From: Streptomyces griseoflavus
GTDB taxonomy: Bacteria > Actinomycetota > Actinomycetes > Streptomycetales > Streptomycetaceae
Direction: 5' to 3'
DNA length: 64,000 nucleotides
Assembly: GCF_014649995.1 (NCBI RefSeq)
Contig: NZ_BMUC01000007.1
Location: 241,898 to 305,897, forward strand
In this document: piece after piece, positions 33,784 through 42,220 of the stretch
Numbering within the stretch: the stretch's first letter is position 1
Layout: every line of letters starts with the position of its first letter
Program-made: the position numbers and the translations under genes
The notes under the pieces: generated by a model
Databases searched by the model: none
What the model was told of the DNA's origin: nothing
Seen by the model: the letters and a program-made list of their open reading frames with translations, nothing else

Positions 33784-35343
33784 ATGCCCCCGACGCTCGC
33801 CTCGCTCGTCCACCACTCCGCGCTCAAGCTGACCGTGCGCGCGGGCGAGGACCGCCTCGACGCGCCCGTCCGCTGGGCGCACGCCAGCGAACTCGCCGAC
33901 CCGGTGCCGTACATGGAGGGCGGGGAGCTGCTGCTTATCACCGCGCTCAAGCTGGACGCGGAGGACCGGGAGGCGATGCGCCGCTATGTGAAGCGGCTGG
34001 TGGGGGCGGGCGTCGTCGGGCTCGGATTCGCCGTCGGCGTCCACTACGAGGACATCCCCGACGCCCTCCTCGACGCGGCCCGCGCCGAGGGCCTGCCGCT
34101 GCTGGAGGTGCCGCGCCGCACCCCCTTCCTGGCGATCAGCAAGGCCGTGTCCGCCGCCATAGCCGCCGACCAGTACCGGGCGGTGACCGCCGGCTTCGCC
34201 GCCCAGCGGGAACTGACCCGGCAGACCCTGACCGACGGCCCCGAGGGCCTGCTGGCCGCGCTGGCCGGCCAGGTCGACGGCTGGGCCGCGCTCTACGACG
34301 CCTCGGGCGCCCTCGTCGCCACGGCACCGGAATGGGCCACCCGGCGGGCCGCCCGGCTCACCGCGGACGTGACCCGGCTGCGGGAGCGTCCGGCGCCGGC
34401 CTCCTCCGTCGTGGCCGGGCCCGACCACGACGACCGGGTCGAACTGCACTCCCTGGGCACCGGCCGCCGTCCCCGGGCGGCGCTCGCCGTCGGCACGGCG
34501 GCCGCCCTCGGCACCGCCGAGCGGTACGCCGTCCACTCCGCCGTCGCCCTGCTCACCCTCACCACGGAACGCTCCCGCTCCCTGCACGCGGCCGAACAGC
34601 GCATCGGCGCCGCCGTGCTGCGCATGCTGCTCGCCGGGGAGCCGGACCACGCCCGCGCGGTGGCCGGGGACCTGTTCGGGAACCTCCTGGACGCCCCCTT
34701 CCGGATCATCGTCGCCGTCGGCGGCGAGGGGGGCGACGGACTCGGGATCCTCGCCGAGACCGCGGAGTCCGCCGCCGCCCGCTCCGGCGAGGCGGTCCTC
34801 GTCGTGCCGGAGGGGGAGAGGCTGGTCGTCCTGGCCGCGGACGGGGGCGCCGCGGTGGCCGCCGTCTGCGAACACGCCGCCGCCCGGGAGAGCGCCCGCA
34901 AGGCCGACGACGACGACCTGGTGATCGGACTGTCCGCCCCGGCCGGGCCGATCGCCGCGTCCGCCGCCTACAAACAGGCCGAACAGGCGCTCTCGGTGGC
35001 CAGGCGGCGCGGCAGGGTGCTGGTGGAGCACGAGCACATGGCCGCCGGGTCCGTCCTGCCGCTGCTGGCCGACGACGCGGTCAGGGCGTTCGCCGACGGG
35101 CTGCTGCGCGCCCTGCGCGAACACGACGCGACCGGCCGCGGTGATCTCGTCGCCTCGCTGCGCGCCTGGCTCTCCCGGCACGGCCAGTGGGACGCGGCCG
35201 CCGCCGACCTCGGCGTCCACCGCCACACCCTGCGCTACCGCATGCGCCGGGTCGAGGAGATCCTCGGCCGCTCCCTCGACGACCCCGACGTCCGCATGGA
35301 GCTCTGGCTGGCCCTGAAGGCGACGTCGTCCGAGACCGGCTGA
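33784..35343 (+). CDS. PucR-family transcriptional regulator
   Basis: A 519-residue regulator. The N-terminal PucR domain (about 1-120) contains WAHASELADPVPYMEGGELLLITALKL. A central GGDEF-like fold spans about 290-410. The C-terminal HTH is LRAWLSRHGQWDAAAADLGVHRHTLRYRMRRVEEILGRSLDDPDVRMELWLAL. PucR regulators control purine, amine and GABA catabolic genes. This one sits between gabT and a succinate-semialdehyde-type dehydrogenase, so control of GABA use is the natural inference. ATG 33784 starts the conserved PucR domain directly. Confidence 0.9.
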   Translation: MPPTLASLVHHSALKLTVRAGEDRLDAPVRWAHASELADPVPYMEGGELLLITALKLDAEDREAMRRYVKRLVGAGVVGLGFAVGVHYEDIPDALLDAARAEGLPLLEVPRRTPFLAISKAVSAAIAADQYRAVTAGFAAQRELTRQTLTDGPEGLLAALAGQVDGWAALYDASGALVATAPEWATRRAARLTADVTRLRERPAPASSVVAGPDHDDRVELHSLGTGRRPRAALAVGTAAALGTAERYAVHSAVALLTLTTERSRSLHAAEQRIGAAVLRMLLAGEPDHARAVAGDLFGNLLDAPFRIIVAVGGEGGDGLGILAETAESAAARSGEAVLVVPEGERLVVLAADGGAAVAAVCEHAAARESARKADDDDLVIGLSAPAGPIAASAAYKQAEQALSVARRRGRVLVEHEHMAAGSVLPLLADDAVRAFADGLLRALREHDATGRGDLVASLRAWLSRHGQWDAAAADLGVHRHTLRYRMRRVEEILGRSLDDPDVRMELWLALKATSSETG

Positions 35344-35758
35344 CCGCCGGCCGGCGTCCACGCGGCCGGGCCCCCGCTGCCGAACCGGCGGGCACGCGGG
35401 CGGTGGCCCGTGCGGCGCACGACGGGTGACGGGCGACGGCGGGGTGCGGCTCGCCCCGGCACCGGGCGTGCCGACGCGGCGCGCCGTGCGTGTCGCGGTG
35501 GACCGGGGCTCCGGCGGGTGGCCGTGCCGTGCGTGTCGCGGTGGGCCAGGGCTCCGGAGAGGGGCCGTGCCGTGCCGGGTGGTCGGCGGGTGACGGGGTG
35601 TCCGGGCCGCGGGGCCGCTCCGCGCTGCTTTGTGCCGATGCGGCGCACTGGCCCCACGCACCCGTACGTGCCGGACAAGCGCCCGTCCGTCGAGGCGCCC
35701 CTACCGTGGACCCCAGAAAATCCAGCACACCCCCTACGCGGAAGGGCCGGGACTCCAC
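35344..35758. other. Non-coding gap between PucR gene and dehydrogenase
   Basis: A 415-bp stretch with very high GC and no credible gene. It contains a 43-bp tandem duplication (35483-35568). The promoter of the dehydrogenase should lie in the last 100 bp, but no clear hexamers were found. A PucR-binding site could be here. Confidence 0.5.
35483..35568. repeat. Two 43-bp imperfect tandem repeats
   Basis: Both copies begin GCCGTGCGTGTCGCGGTGG, followed by CCGGGGCTCCGG or CCAGGGCTCCGG (35483-35525, 35526-35568), and a third partial copy starts with GCCGTGCC. Differences are a few substitutions. Confidence 0.75.
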
Positions 35759-37204
35759 ATGACTTCCACCCACGCCTTCTGGCTCGCCGGCCGCCGGGCC
35801 ACCGGTGAGGCCGCCTTCGACGTCACCTCCCCCTGGGACGGCCGGGTCGTCGGCACGGTGAGCGTGCCGACCGACGCCCAGGTCGAGGAGGCCGTGGCCG
35901 CCGCTCACGCGGTACGGGACGAGTTCGCCGCCACTCCCGCCCATGTCCGCGCCGCCGCCCTGGACCACGTCAGCCGGCGCCTCGCCGAGCGCACCGAGGA
36001 GATCGCCCGGCTGATCTCCGCCGAGAACGGCAAGCCGATCAAGTGGGCCCGCGGCGAGGTCGGCCGCGCTGTCTCCGTGTTCCGGTTCGCCTCCGAGGAG
36101 GCCCGCCGCTTCAACGGCGGCGAGGCGCAGCGCCTGGACACCGACGCCGGCGGCACGGGGCGGCTCGCGTTCACCCGCCGCTTCCCCAAGGGTGTCGTCC
36201 TCGGCATCGCGCCCTTCAACTTCCCGCTGAACCTGTGCGCCCACAAGATCGCCCCGGCGATCGCGGCCGGTGCCCCGATCGTGCTGAAGCCGGCGCCCGC
36301 CACGCCCCTGTCCGGGCTGGTCCTCGGTGAGCTGCTCGCCGAGACCGAGCTGCCCGCCGGCGCCTGGAGCATCCTCCCGGTGCCCAACGACCGCATGCCC
36401 GCCCTCGTCCAGGACGAGCGGCTGCCGGTGATCTCCTTCACCGGCTCCGAGAAGGTCGGCTACGCCATCATGGACTCGGTGCCGCGCAAGCACTGCACTC
36501 TGGAGCTCGGCGGCAACGGCGCGGCGGTCGTCCTCGCCGACTTCGGACGCGACGAGGACCTGGACCGGGCCGCGCAGCGCATCGCGACCTTCTCCAACTA
36601 CCAGGGCGGCCAGTCCTGCATCTCCGTGCAGCGGGTGATCGCCGACGCCTCCGTGTACGACCGGCTGCTGCCGCGCATCGTCGCCGCCGTCGAGGCGCAG
36701 GTCACCGGTGACCCGGACGACGAGGCCACCGACGTCGGCCCGCTGGTCAGCGAGGAGGCGGCGCAGCGCGTCGAGGCGTGGGTGCGGGAAGCCGTGGACG
36801 CGGGCGCCACCCTCCTCACCGGTGGCAAGCGCGACGGCGCCTCGTACGCGCCGACCGTGCTCGCCGACGTGCCGGCCGACGTGACGATCTCCTGCGAGGA
36901 GGTCTTCGGTCCGGTCCTGACCGTGCAGAAGGCGGACGGGGAGGCCGCCGCGTTCGCCGCCGTCAACGACTCCAAGTACGGCCTCCAGGCGGGAGTGTTC
37001 ACCCATGACCTGCAGACCGCCTTCCGGGCCCACCGCGCCCTGGAGGTCGGCGGCGTGGTCGTCGGCGACGTGCCGTCCTACCGCGCCGACCAGATGCCGT
37101 ACGGCGGGGCCAAGCAGTCCGGGGTGGGACGCGAGGGCGTCCGGTTCGCGATGGAGGACTACACCTACGAGCGGGTGATGGTCCTCACCGGTCTCGACCT
37201 CTGA
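35759..37204 (+). CDS. Aldehyde dehydrogenase, succinate-semialdehyde type
   Basis: A 481-residue aldehyde dehydrogenase. The catalytic cysteine is C287 (YQGGQSCISVQR), with TLELGGNGA (general-base Glu), IAPFNFPLNLCAHKIAPAIAAGAP and ISFTGSEKVGYAI. GGQSCISVQR differs from the GQDCTAATR of the two gamma-aminobutyraldehyde-type enzymes and is found in broad semialdehyde/lactaldehyde-type enzymes. ATG 35759 has GGAAG upstream. With GabT encoded 5 kb away, oxidation of succinate semialdehyde to succinate is the best guess from context, not proven by sequence. It ends at a long bidirectional hairpin. Confidence 0.87.
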   Translation: MTSTHAFWLAGRRATGEAAFDVTSPWDGRVVGTVSVPTDAQVEEAVAAAHAVRDEFAATPAHVRAAALDHVSRRLAERTEEIARLISAENGKPIKWARGEVGRAVSVFRFASEEARRFNGGEAQRLDTDAGGTGRLAFTRRFPKGVVLGIAPFNFPLNLCAHKIAPAIAAGAPIVLKPAPATPLSGLVLGELLAETELPAGAWSILPVPNDRMPALVQDERLPVISFTGSEKVGYAIMDSVPRKHCTLELGGNGAAVVLADFGRDEDLDRAAQRIATFSNYQGGQSCISVQRVIADASVYDRLLPRIVAAVEAQVTGDPDDEATDVGPLVSEEAAQRVEAWVREAVDAGATLLTGGKRDGASYAPTVLADVPADVTISCEEVFGPVLTVQKADGEAAAFAAVNDSKYGLQAGVFTHDLQTAFRAHRALEVGGVVVGDVPSYRADQMPYGGAKQSGVGREGVRFAMEDYTYERVMVLTGLDL

Positions 37205-37228
37205 CCCGACGAGGCCGCCCGCACCGGA

Positions 37229-37274
37229 AGGGGCCCGGCACCGACGGCGTCCACGCCGCCGGTGCCGGACCCCT
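37229..37274. terminator. 21-bp hairpin between convergent genes
   Basis: Positions 37229-37249 pair with 37254-37274 over 21 bp with two mismatches and a TCCA loop. It separates the dehydrogenase (stop 37204) from the GH3 gene (minus-strand stop 37301). Confidence 0.85.
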
Positions 37275-37300
37275 CCGTCGTGCCGGCCGTCTCCGGACCC

Positions 37301-40141
37301 TCAACCGGAGAAGCCGGCCCGCGCGAGCCGCAGCGGGCCGCGCAGCCGCAGGCGCACGTCGTGCACGCCGTCGACGACGGCGCAGGACGCACGGAGCGTG
37401 GTGTAGTCGTACGGGCCCGGTGTGGGTGCCGGGGTCGACAGCGAGGCGAGCACCGGGCCGTCGGCGAGCGAGAACTCGACCGTGCCCTCGCCGGACACCT
37501 CCACGGTCACCTGCGTCACGCCGGTGCCGAAGTCGCAGTGGCGGAAGAGCAGTTCGCCGTCCTTGCCGGCGACCGCGGTGACCGAGTCGCCGGCCGTCCT
37601 CGTCCGGTCGACGATCACGGTGGCGCTCTCCTCGTCGAAGTCGGCCGCGTCGAGGCCGCGTTCGAGGACGGGCCGGGGGAGGGCCGGTTCGCCCTCCAGC
37701 GCGAGGGTGGCGCGCCCGCGGACGTCCTCGCTGGAGGCCCCGGCCAGCAGCTCGTACGCACCCGGCTCCACCCGCCACCGGCCTGCCGCCACGTCATGGA
37801 ACGCGAAGGCGGACAGCGGCAGGACGAAGGACAGTTCGGCCGTCTCCCCGGGCGCCAGCGTCACCCTCCGGTGCGCCAGCAGCTCGCGCCGCGGGCGGGG
37901 CACCGACGGGTCGACGGCCCGGGCGTAGAGCTGCGGCACCTCGTCGGCGGTGACGGCACCGGTGTTGGTGACGGTGAACTCGGCCCGTACCGCCCCGTCC
38001 ACAACCTGTGCGGTCAACTCCCCGTAGGCGAAGGACGCGTAGGAGAGGCCGTGTCCGAACGGGAACAGCGGTGTGCCCTCGAAGTACAGATAGGTCTGGC
38101 GGGAGCCGATCACGTCGTAGTCGAGGAGGTCCGGCAGGTCGGCGTCGCCGGCGTACCAGGTCTGCGGCAGCCGGCCGGCGGGGGAGACGTCACCGGCGAG
38201 CACCCGGGCCAGGGCGGTGCCCGCGGCCTGGCCGCCGTGCGCGGTCCACAGGACCGCCGGGAGGCCCGCCGGGTCCACCGCGTACGGGTAGGCGGAGACC
38301 AGCGCCAGCACGGTGTCCGGGTTGGCGGCGCGGGCCGCGCCCAGCAGCGCCTCCTGCTGGGCGGGCAGGCGCAGCGTCGTACGGTCCTCCGTCTCGCGCC
38401 CGTTGATGTGCGGGTCGTTGCCCGCGACCACCACGACCACGTCGGCGCGGGCCGCGGCGCGCGTCACCGCGTCCACCCCGCGCTCGACGACGACCAGCTC
38501 GAAGACCTCGGCATCCTCCTCGGCAACCTTCACGCCGTCGGCGGCGACCTGCACATGGCGTCCCGTTCCCACGTGCCTGAGGAGGTGACCGTCCCCGTGC
38601 GGTTCCAGCCGGAACGTCTCCTGCACGATCCAGCCGCCCGGCTGGTCGGCGGAGGCGCGCACGTACCCGTCCTCGGCGACCGAGAGGTAGCGGCCGTCGG
38701 GCGCCCGCAGGGTGAGCACGCCGGCGCCCCAGTCGACCAGGGCCAGTTCGGTGCCCGCCCGCCCCGCGGTGAGCGGCGGCAGGTCGGTGCGGCCGGCGAG
38801 CAGCGCCGGGTCGAGGGCGCCTTCGGCGCCGCGCGCCTCCTCGAGGGCGCCGGAGGCGGGCGGCACGTGCAGGAAGGCACCGGCGGAGGTCTTCAGCAGG
38901 ACCCGGTCCACCCCCTCGGCGAACTCCACGCGGTCCGCGCCGAACCGCTCGTACAGGCCCTCCAGCGGAGTGGAGCGGTGGATGAGGCTGCCGCTGTACC
39001 AGTCGAGCTTGCACTCGTCGGCGAGCAGTCCGACGACGGCGACGCGGGTGTCCGGGGCGAGCGGCAGGAGGCTGTCGTTCTTCAGCAGGACGACCGCCTG
39101 TTCGGCGGCCTCCAGGGCGAGCGCCCGGTGCTCGGGTGTGTCGAAGGCCTGCTCCCCGGCGTAGGGGTCCGCGCCCGGGTCGAACTCGCCCAGCCGGAAA
39201 CGCACCGAGAGCTGGCGGCGGACGGCCGCGTCGATGTCGGCCTCGGTGAGCAGTCCCCGCTCCAGCGCGCCCTCCACCCGTCCGATGATCTTCGAGCTGT
39301 AGGTGCCGTGGTCGGTGAAGCTGTCGACCCCCGCGCGCAGGGCCGCCGCGGTGGCTTCCTCGTGGGTGTCGAAGTAGTGCTCGGAGTCGACCAGGTTGGA
39401 GGGCGCGCCCGCGTCCGAGCACACCAGCAGCTCCTCCCCGGTCCAGGAGCGCAGCTGCTCCCGCAGGTACGGCGAGACGTGGTTCGGGCGGCCGTTGACC
39501 AGGTTGTACGCCGGCATCACCCCGGCCACCGCGCCCGCCTCCACCGTCTCCCGGAAGGCGCGCAGGTCGTACTCGTGCAGGACGCGGGGGCGCACGGAGC
39601 TGGAGGAGGTGTCGCGGTCGGTCTCGTTGTTGTGCGCCAGCCAGTGCTTGAGCACCGGCGCCGTGCGCCAGTACACCGGGTGGTCGCCGCGCAGGCCGTG
39701 GGTGTAGGCGGTGGCGATCGCGGAGGTGAGCTTCGGGTCCTCCGAGTAGCCCTCCTCGTTGCGGCCCCACAGGGGATGGCGCAGCAGGTTGACGGTCGGC
39801 GCCCAGACGTTGAGGCCGACGCGCTCGTCCCGGGCGCGCATCGCGCGCGCCTCCCGGGACACGGCTTCGCCCACCCGGCGCGCCAACTCCTCGTTCCAGG
39901 TGGCGCCCAGGCCCACGGCCTGCGGGAACACCGTCGCCGGGCCCATCCAGGCGACCCCGTGCAGGGCTTCCTGGCCGGTGCGGAAGGCGGCGATGCCCAG
40001 ACGTTCGACGGCCGGTGCGAACTGGTGCAGGAGCCGGGTCTTCTCGTCGAGGGTCAACCGCGACAGAAGGTCGTCGATGCGCTTCGCGAACGGCAGTGCC
40101 GTATCGCGGAAAGGCAGCGTGGGCGGCGTGGGTGCGGTCAC
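37301..40141 (-). CDS. GH3 beta-glucosidase with beta-trefoil-like insert
   Basis: A 946-residue GH3 enzyme with no signal peptide, hence probably cytoplasmic. The nucleophile is D243 in LLVCSDAGAPSNLVD. The (alpha/beta) second domain, FPFGHGLSYASF and a fibronectin-III-like C-terminus (FTVTNTGAVTADEVPQLY) are typical. Between about 455 and 553 an inserted module (GRYLSVAEDGYVRAS, LLRHVGTGRHVQV) has fascin/trefoil-type repeats instead of the more common PA14 insert. GTG 40141 has GAGGGGAA upstream; ATG 40198 lies in the -10 and cannot be the start. Expected to cut glucosyl ends of imported oligosaccharides. Confidence 0.92.
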   Translation of the reverse strand: MTAPTPPTLPFRDTALPFAKRIDDLLSRLTLDEKTRLLHQFAPAVERLGIAAFRTGQEALHGVAWMGPATVFPQAVGLGATWNEELARRVGEAVSREARAMRARDERVGLNVWAPTVNLLRHPLWGRNEEGYSEDPKLTSAIATAYTHGLRGDHPVYWRTAPVLKHWLAHNNETDRDTSSSSVRPRVLHEYDLRAFRETVEAGAVAGVMPAYNLVNGRPNHVSPYLREQLRSWTGEELLVCSDAGAPSNLVDSEHYFDTHEEATAAALRAGVDSFTDHGTYSSKIIGRVEGALERGLLTEADIDAAVRRQLSVRFRLGEFDPGADPYAGEQAFDTPEHRALALEAAEQAVVLLKNDSLLPLAPDTRVAVVGLLADECKLDWYSGSLIHRSTPLEGLYERFGADRVEFAEGVDRVLLKTSAGAFLHVPPASGALEEARGAEGALDPALLAGRTDLPPLTAGRAGTELALVDWGAGVLTLRAPDGRYLSVAEDGYVRASADQPGGWIVQETFRLEPHGDGHLLRHVGTGRHVQVAADGVKVAEEDAEVFELVVVERGVDAVTRAAARADVVVVVAGNDPHINGRETEDRTTLRLPAQQEALLGAARAANPDTVLALVSAYPYAVDPAGLPAVLWTAHGGQAAGTALARVLAGDVSPAGRLPQTWYAGDADLPDLLDYDVIGSRQTYLYFEGTPLFPFGHGLSYASFAYGELTAQVVDGAVRAEFTVTNTGAVTADEVPQLYARAVDPSVPRPRRELLAHRRVTLAPGETAELSFVLPLSAFAFHDVAAGRWRVEPGAYELLAGASSEDVRGRATLALEGEPALPRPVLERGLDAADFDEESATVIVDRTRTAGDSVTAVAGKDGELLFRHCDFGTGVTQVTVEVSGEGTVEFSLADGPVLASLSTPAPTPGPYDYTTLRASCAVVDGVHDVRLRLRGPLRLARAGFSG

Positions 40142-40177
40142 GTGGAGTTCCCCTCGGGGTGGAGCGGCGAGGCGCTT

Positions 40178-40191
40178 TCGAAGCGCTTCGA
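40178..40191. promoter_or_regulatory. LacI-family operator in front of the GH3 gene
   Basis: TCGAAGCGCTTCGA, a perfect 14-bp palindrome with the central CG of LacI-family sites. It follows directly on the GH3 -10. Confidence 0.85.
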
Positions 40192-40359
40192 TGCTCATTC
40201 GAGGCGGGGGTGGGTGTCAAGGGATCCAGAGGGACCGGATCGGGCACTTCTCCGGTGGTCCTCCCCTCTCAAGCCGGCGTCGCGATCACGTATACATCCG
40301 AGGAATCTTGGATGTGACCCTTGTGTGCCCCTGGGTGTTCACTTAACCTCGCAGCAACA

Positions 40360-40373
40360 TCGAAGCGCTTCGA
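40360..40373. promoter_or_regulatory. LacI-family operator in front of the transporter operon
   Basis: The same perfect palindrome TCGAAGCGCTTCGA, starting about 10 nt after the plus-strand -10. Confidence 0.85.
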
Positions 40374-40501
40374 CTGCGAGGCCCGCCCCGTGCGGCGCAG
40401 CTCCCGCCGACCGACCGCTTCGGCTCAGCCAGTTCCACTGAAGACACCGCAGCCGACGGCCCCCTGCCGGGTGTCCTGGTGCGCCATGAAGGGTTGACGC
40501 A

Positions 40502-42193
40502 ATGACGCCGAACGCCTCCCTCTCCTCCGGACCGAGCCGGAGAAGCTTCCTCGCCTCCACGGCGGTCGCCACCGCAGCGGTGGCGGGAGGGATGCCGCTG
40601 CTCGCGGCATGCGGTGGATCCGACGGTGGTTCGCGGGACGGCACCACGTCGGGCAAGGACGCCAAGAAGATCCTCCCGGCGTACGTGGCGAGCAACGTGG
40701 TCACCCCCGACATCCCCAGCAAGAACGGATCCGCGGTCGGCTTCACCGGCAAGCTCGACCTGAGGGGCCTGAAGACGTCGGTGCCCGAGAAGCTCGGCAA
40801 GGGCGGCAGGGTCACCGTGATGTCCCCGTTCTGGGGGTCCCCGCCGAAGGCCGGCAACACCTACTACACGTCGATGAACGACCTCATCGGCGTCGACGTG
40901 GTCTGGCAGAACCAGGACGGCAACACCTACGACCAGAAGCTCGGCGCGGTGCTCGCCTCCAGCGAGGTGCCCGACGTGGTGGTCGTGCCCGGCTGGAACA
41001 TGACGGGCAAGATCCCCAGTGCCGTCATCGGCAAGTTCGTCGACCTCGGCCCCTACCTGTCCGGCGACGCCGTCAAGGACTACCCGAACCTCGCGGCGAT
41101 CCCCACCGACGCCTGGCAGCGGTCCATCTTCGGCGGCAAGCTGCGCGGCCTGCCCATGCCGTCCTCCTACGTCACCGGCATCGTCCCGCTCTACCGCCAG
41201 GACATATTCGAGAAGGAGGGCTACGAAGTCCCCCGCTCGTGCGACGAGTTCCTGGCCCTGGCGAAGGAGGCCACCAGCGCCAAGGCCAAGCGCTGGGCCT
41301 GCCTGGACATGAAGTGGACCGCCTTCAACGCCTTCGGCGTGCTCTCCGGCGAGGAGAAGTCGCTCGGCTGGAACGACGTCGACGGCAAGCTGATCTACCG
41401 CATCGAGACCGAGGAGTACCTCGAGGCCCTGGAGTGGACGCGCAAGCTGTTCGCCGCCGGCGTGGTGCACCCCGACGCCGCGCTGGGCAAGAGCAACGCC
41501 AACGACCCCGGCCCCAAGTTCGCCGCCGGTGAGTTCCTCATCTACAACCAGGACTCCTCGCAGTGGTGGAGCCGCACCGCCGAACAGGCCGTGCAGAACC
41601 CCGAATTCAAGATCTGGGGCATGGACGTCTTCGGCCACGACGGCGGCGATCCCACGCTGTGGGCCAAGAACCCGGCCGGCATCTTCGCCTTCGTCAACAA
41701 GAAGGCCTCCGAGGCCGTGATCCGTGACGTGCTGGCCGTCGCCAACGTCACCGCCGCGCCCTACGGCACCAAGGAGTACATGGCCACCAACTACGGCGTG
41801 GAGGGCACCCACTACACCGTCAAGGACGGCGTGCCCACCAAGACCGAACAGGGCAACATCGACGTGATGAACGCCTTCGTGATGATCGCGAGCCCCGCCG
41901 CGACCATCGCCCACCCCGACTTCCCCGAGGTCGCCAAGGGCCAGGTGGAGTGGCAGCAGCGGATGGGCGCCTTCACCAGGAAGTCGTCCTTCTACGGCAT
42001 GCAGATCACCGAGCCCGCCCGCTGGACCAACCTCTCCAACGACTTCGAGCAGCTGGAGGACGACGTCGTCCGCGGCCGCAAGAAGATCAGCGACGTGCAG
42101 CAGGCCGTCTCCGACTGGAGGAGCAAGGGCGGGGACGAACTCCGCGACTGGTACAAGAAGATCCTCGACGAGAACGGCACGGCGGCCGGCTGA
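40502..42193 (+). CDS. Oligosaccharide ABC transporter binding lipoprotein (LplA-like)
   Basis: A 563-residue solute-binding protein, longer than the usual 420 because it belongs to the LplA-type oligosaccharide group. The N-terminus SRRSFLASTAVATAAVAGGMPLLAACGG is a twin-arginine signal with lipobox LAAC. The mature domain has VTVMSPFWGSPP, VDVVWQNQDGNTYDQKLGAVLASSEVPDVVVV and Trp-rich ligand-site segments. GAAGGG lies upstream of the ATG at 40502. First gene of the operator-controlled operon; two permeases follow. Xyloglucan-type oligosaccharides are the inferred cargo, from the neighbouring enzymes. Confidence 0.9.
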   Translation: MTPNASLSSGPSRRSFLASTAVATAAVAGGMPLLAACGGSDGGSRDGTTSGKDAKKILPAYVASNVVTPDIPSKNGSAVGFTGKLDLRGLKTSVPEKLGKGGRVTVMSPFWGSPPKAGNTYYTSMNDLIGVDVVWQNQDGNTYDQKLGAVLASSEVPDVVVVPGWNMTGKIPSAVIGKFVDLGPYLSGDAVKDYPNLAAIPTDAWQRSIFGGKLRGLPMPSSYVTGIVPLYRQDIFEKEGYEVPRSCDEFLALAKEATSAKAKRWACLDMKWTAFNAFGVLSGEEKSLGWNDVDGKLIYRIETEEYLEALEWTRKLFAAGVVHPDAALGKSNANDPGPKFAAGEFLIYNQDSSQWWSRTAEQAVQNPEFKIWGMDVFGHDGGDPTLWAKNPAGIFAFVNKKASEAVIRDVLAVANVTAAPYGTKEYMATNYGVEGTHYTVKDGVPTKTEQGNIDVMNAFVMIASPAATIAHPDFPEVAKGQVEWQQRMGAFTRKSSFYGMQITEPARWTNLSNDFEQLEDDVVRGRKKISDVQQAVSDWRSKGGDELRDWYKKILDENGTAAG

Positions 42194-42220
42194 CCGGGCA
42201 CCGAGGCAAGGAGAACCGCC

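Larger units (their letters stand above)
40142..40501. promoter_or_regulatory. Divergent control region of the glycan locus
   Basis: A 360-bp region. Minus strand: TTGACA (40220-40215), 17 nt, TGAGCA (40197-40192), then operator 40178-40191. Plus strand: TTGTGT (40321-40326), 17 nt, TAACCT (40344-40349), then operator 40360-40373. Both operators sit at the expected transcription starts, the arrangement for direct repression. Operator centres are 182 bp apart. Confidence 0.75.

Noticed and set aside
40142-40198. ATG 40198 as start of the GH3 gene
   Set aside because: It lies in the -10/operator segment, so the codon is not transcribed or is at the very 5' end; GTG 40141 has a good ribosome site.
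37262-40441. 1059-codon plus-strand frame opposite the GH3 gene
   Set aside because: Shadow of the GH3 gene; the minus-strand protein has catalytic motifs and a promoter.
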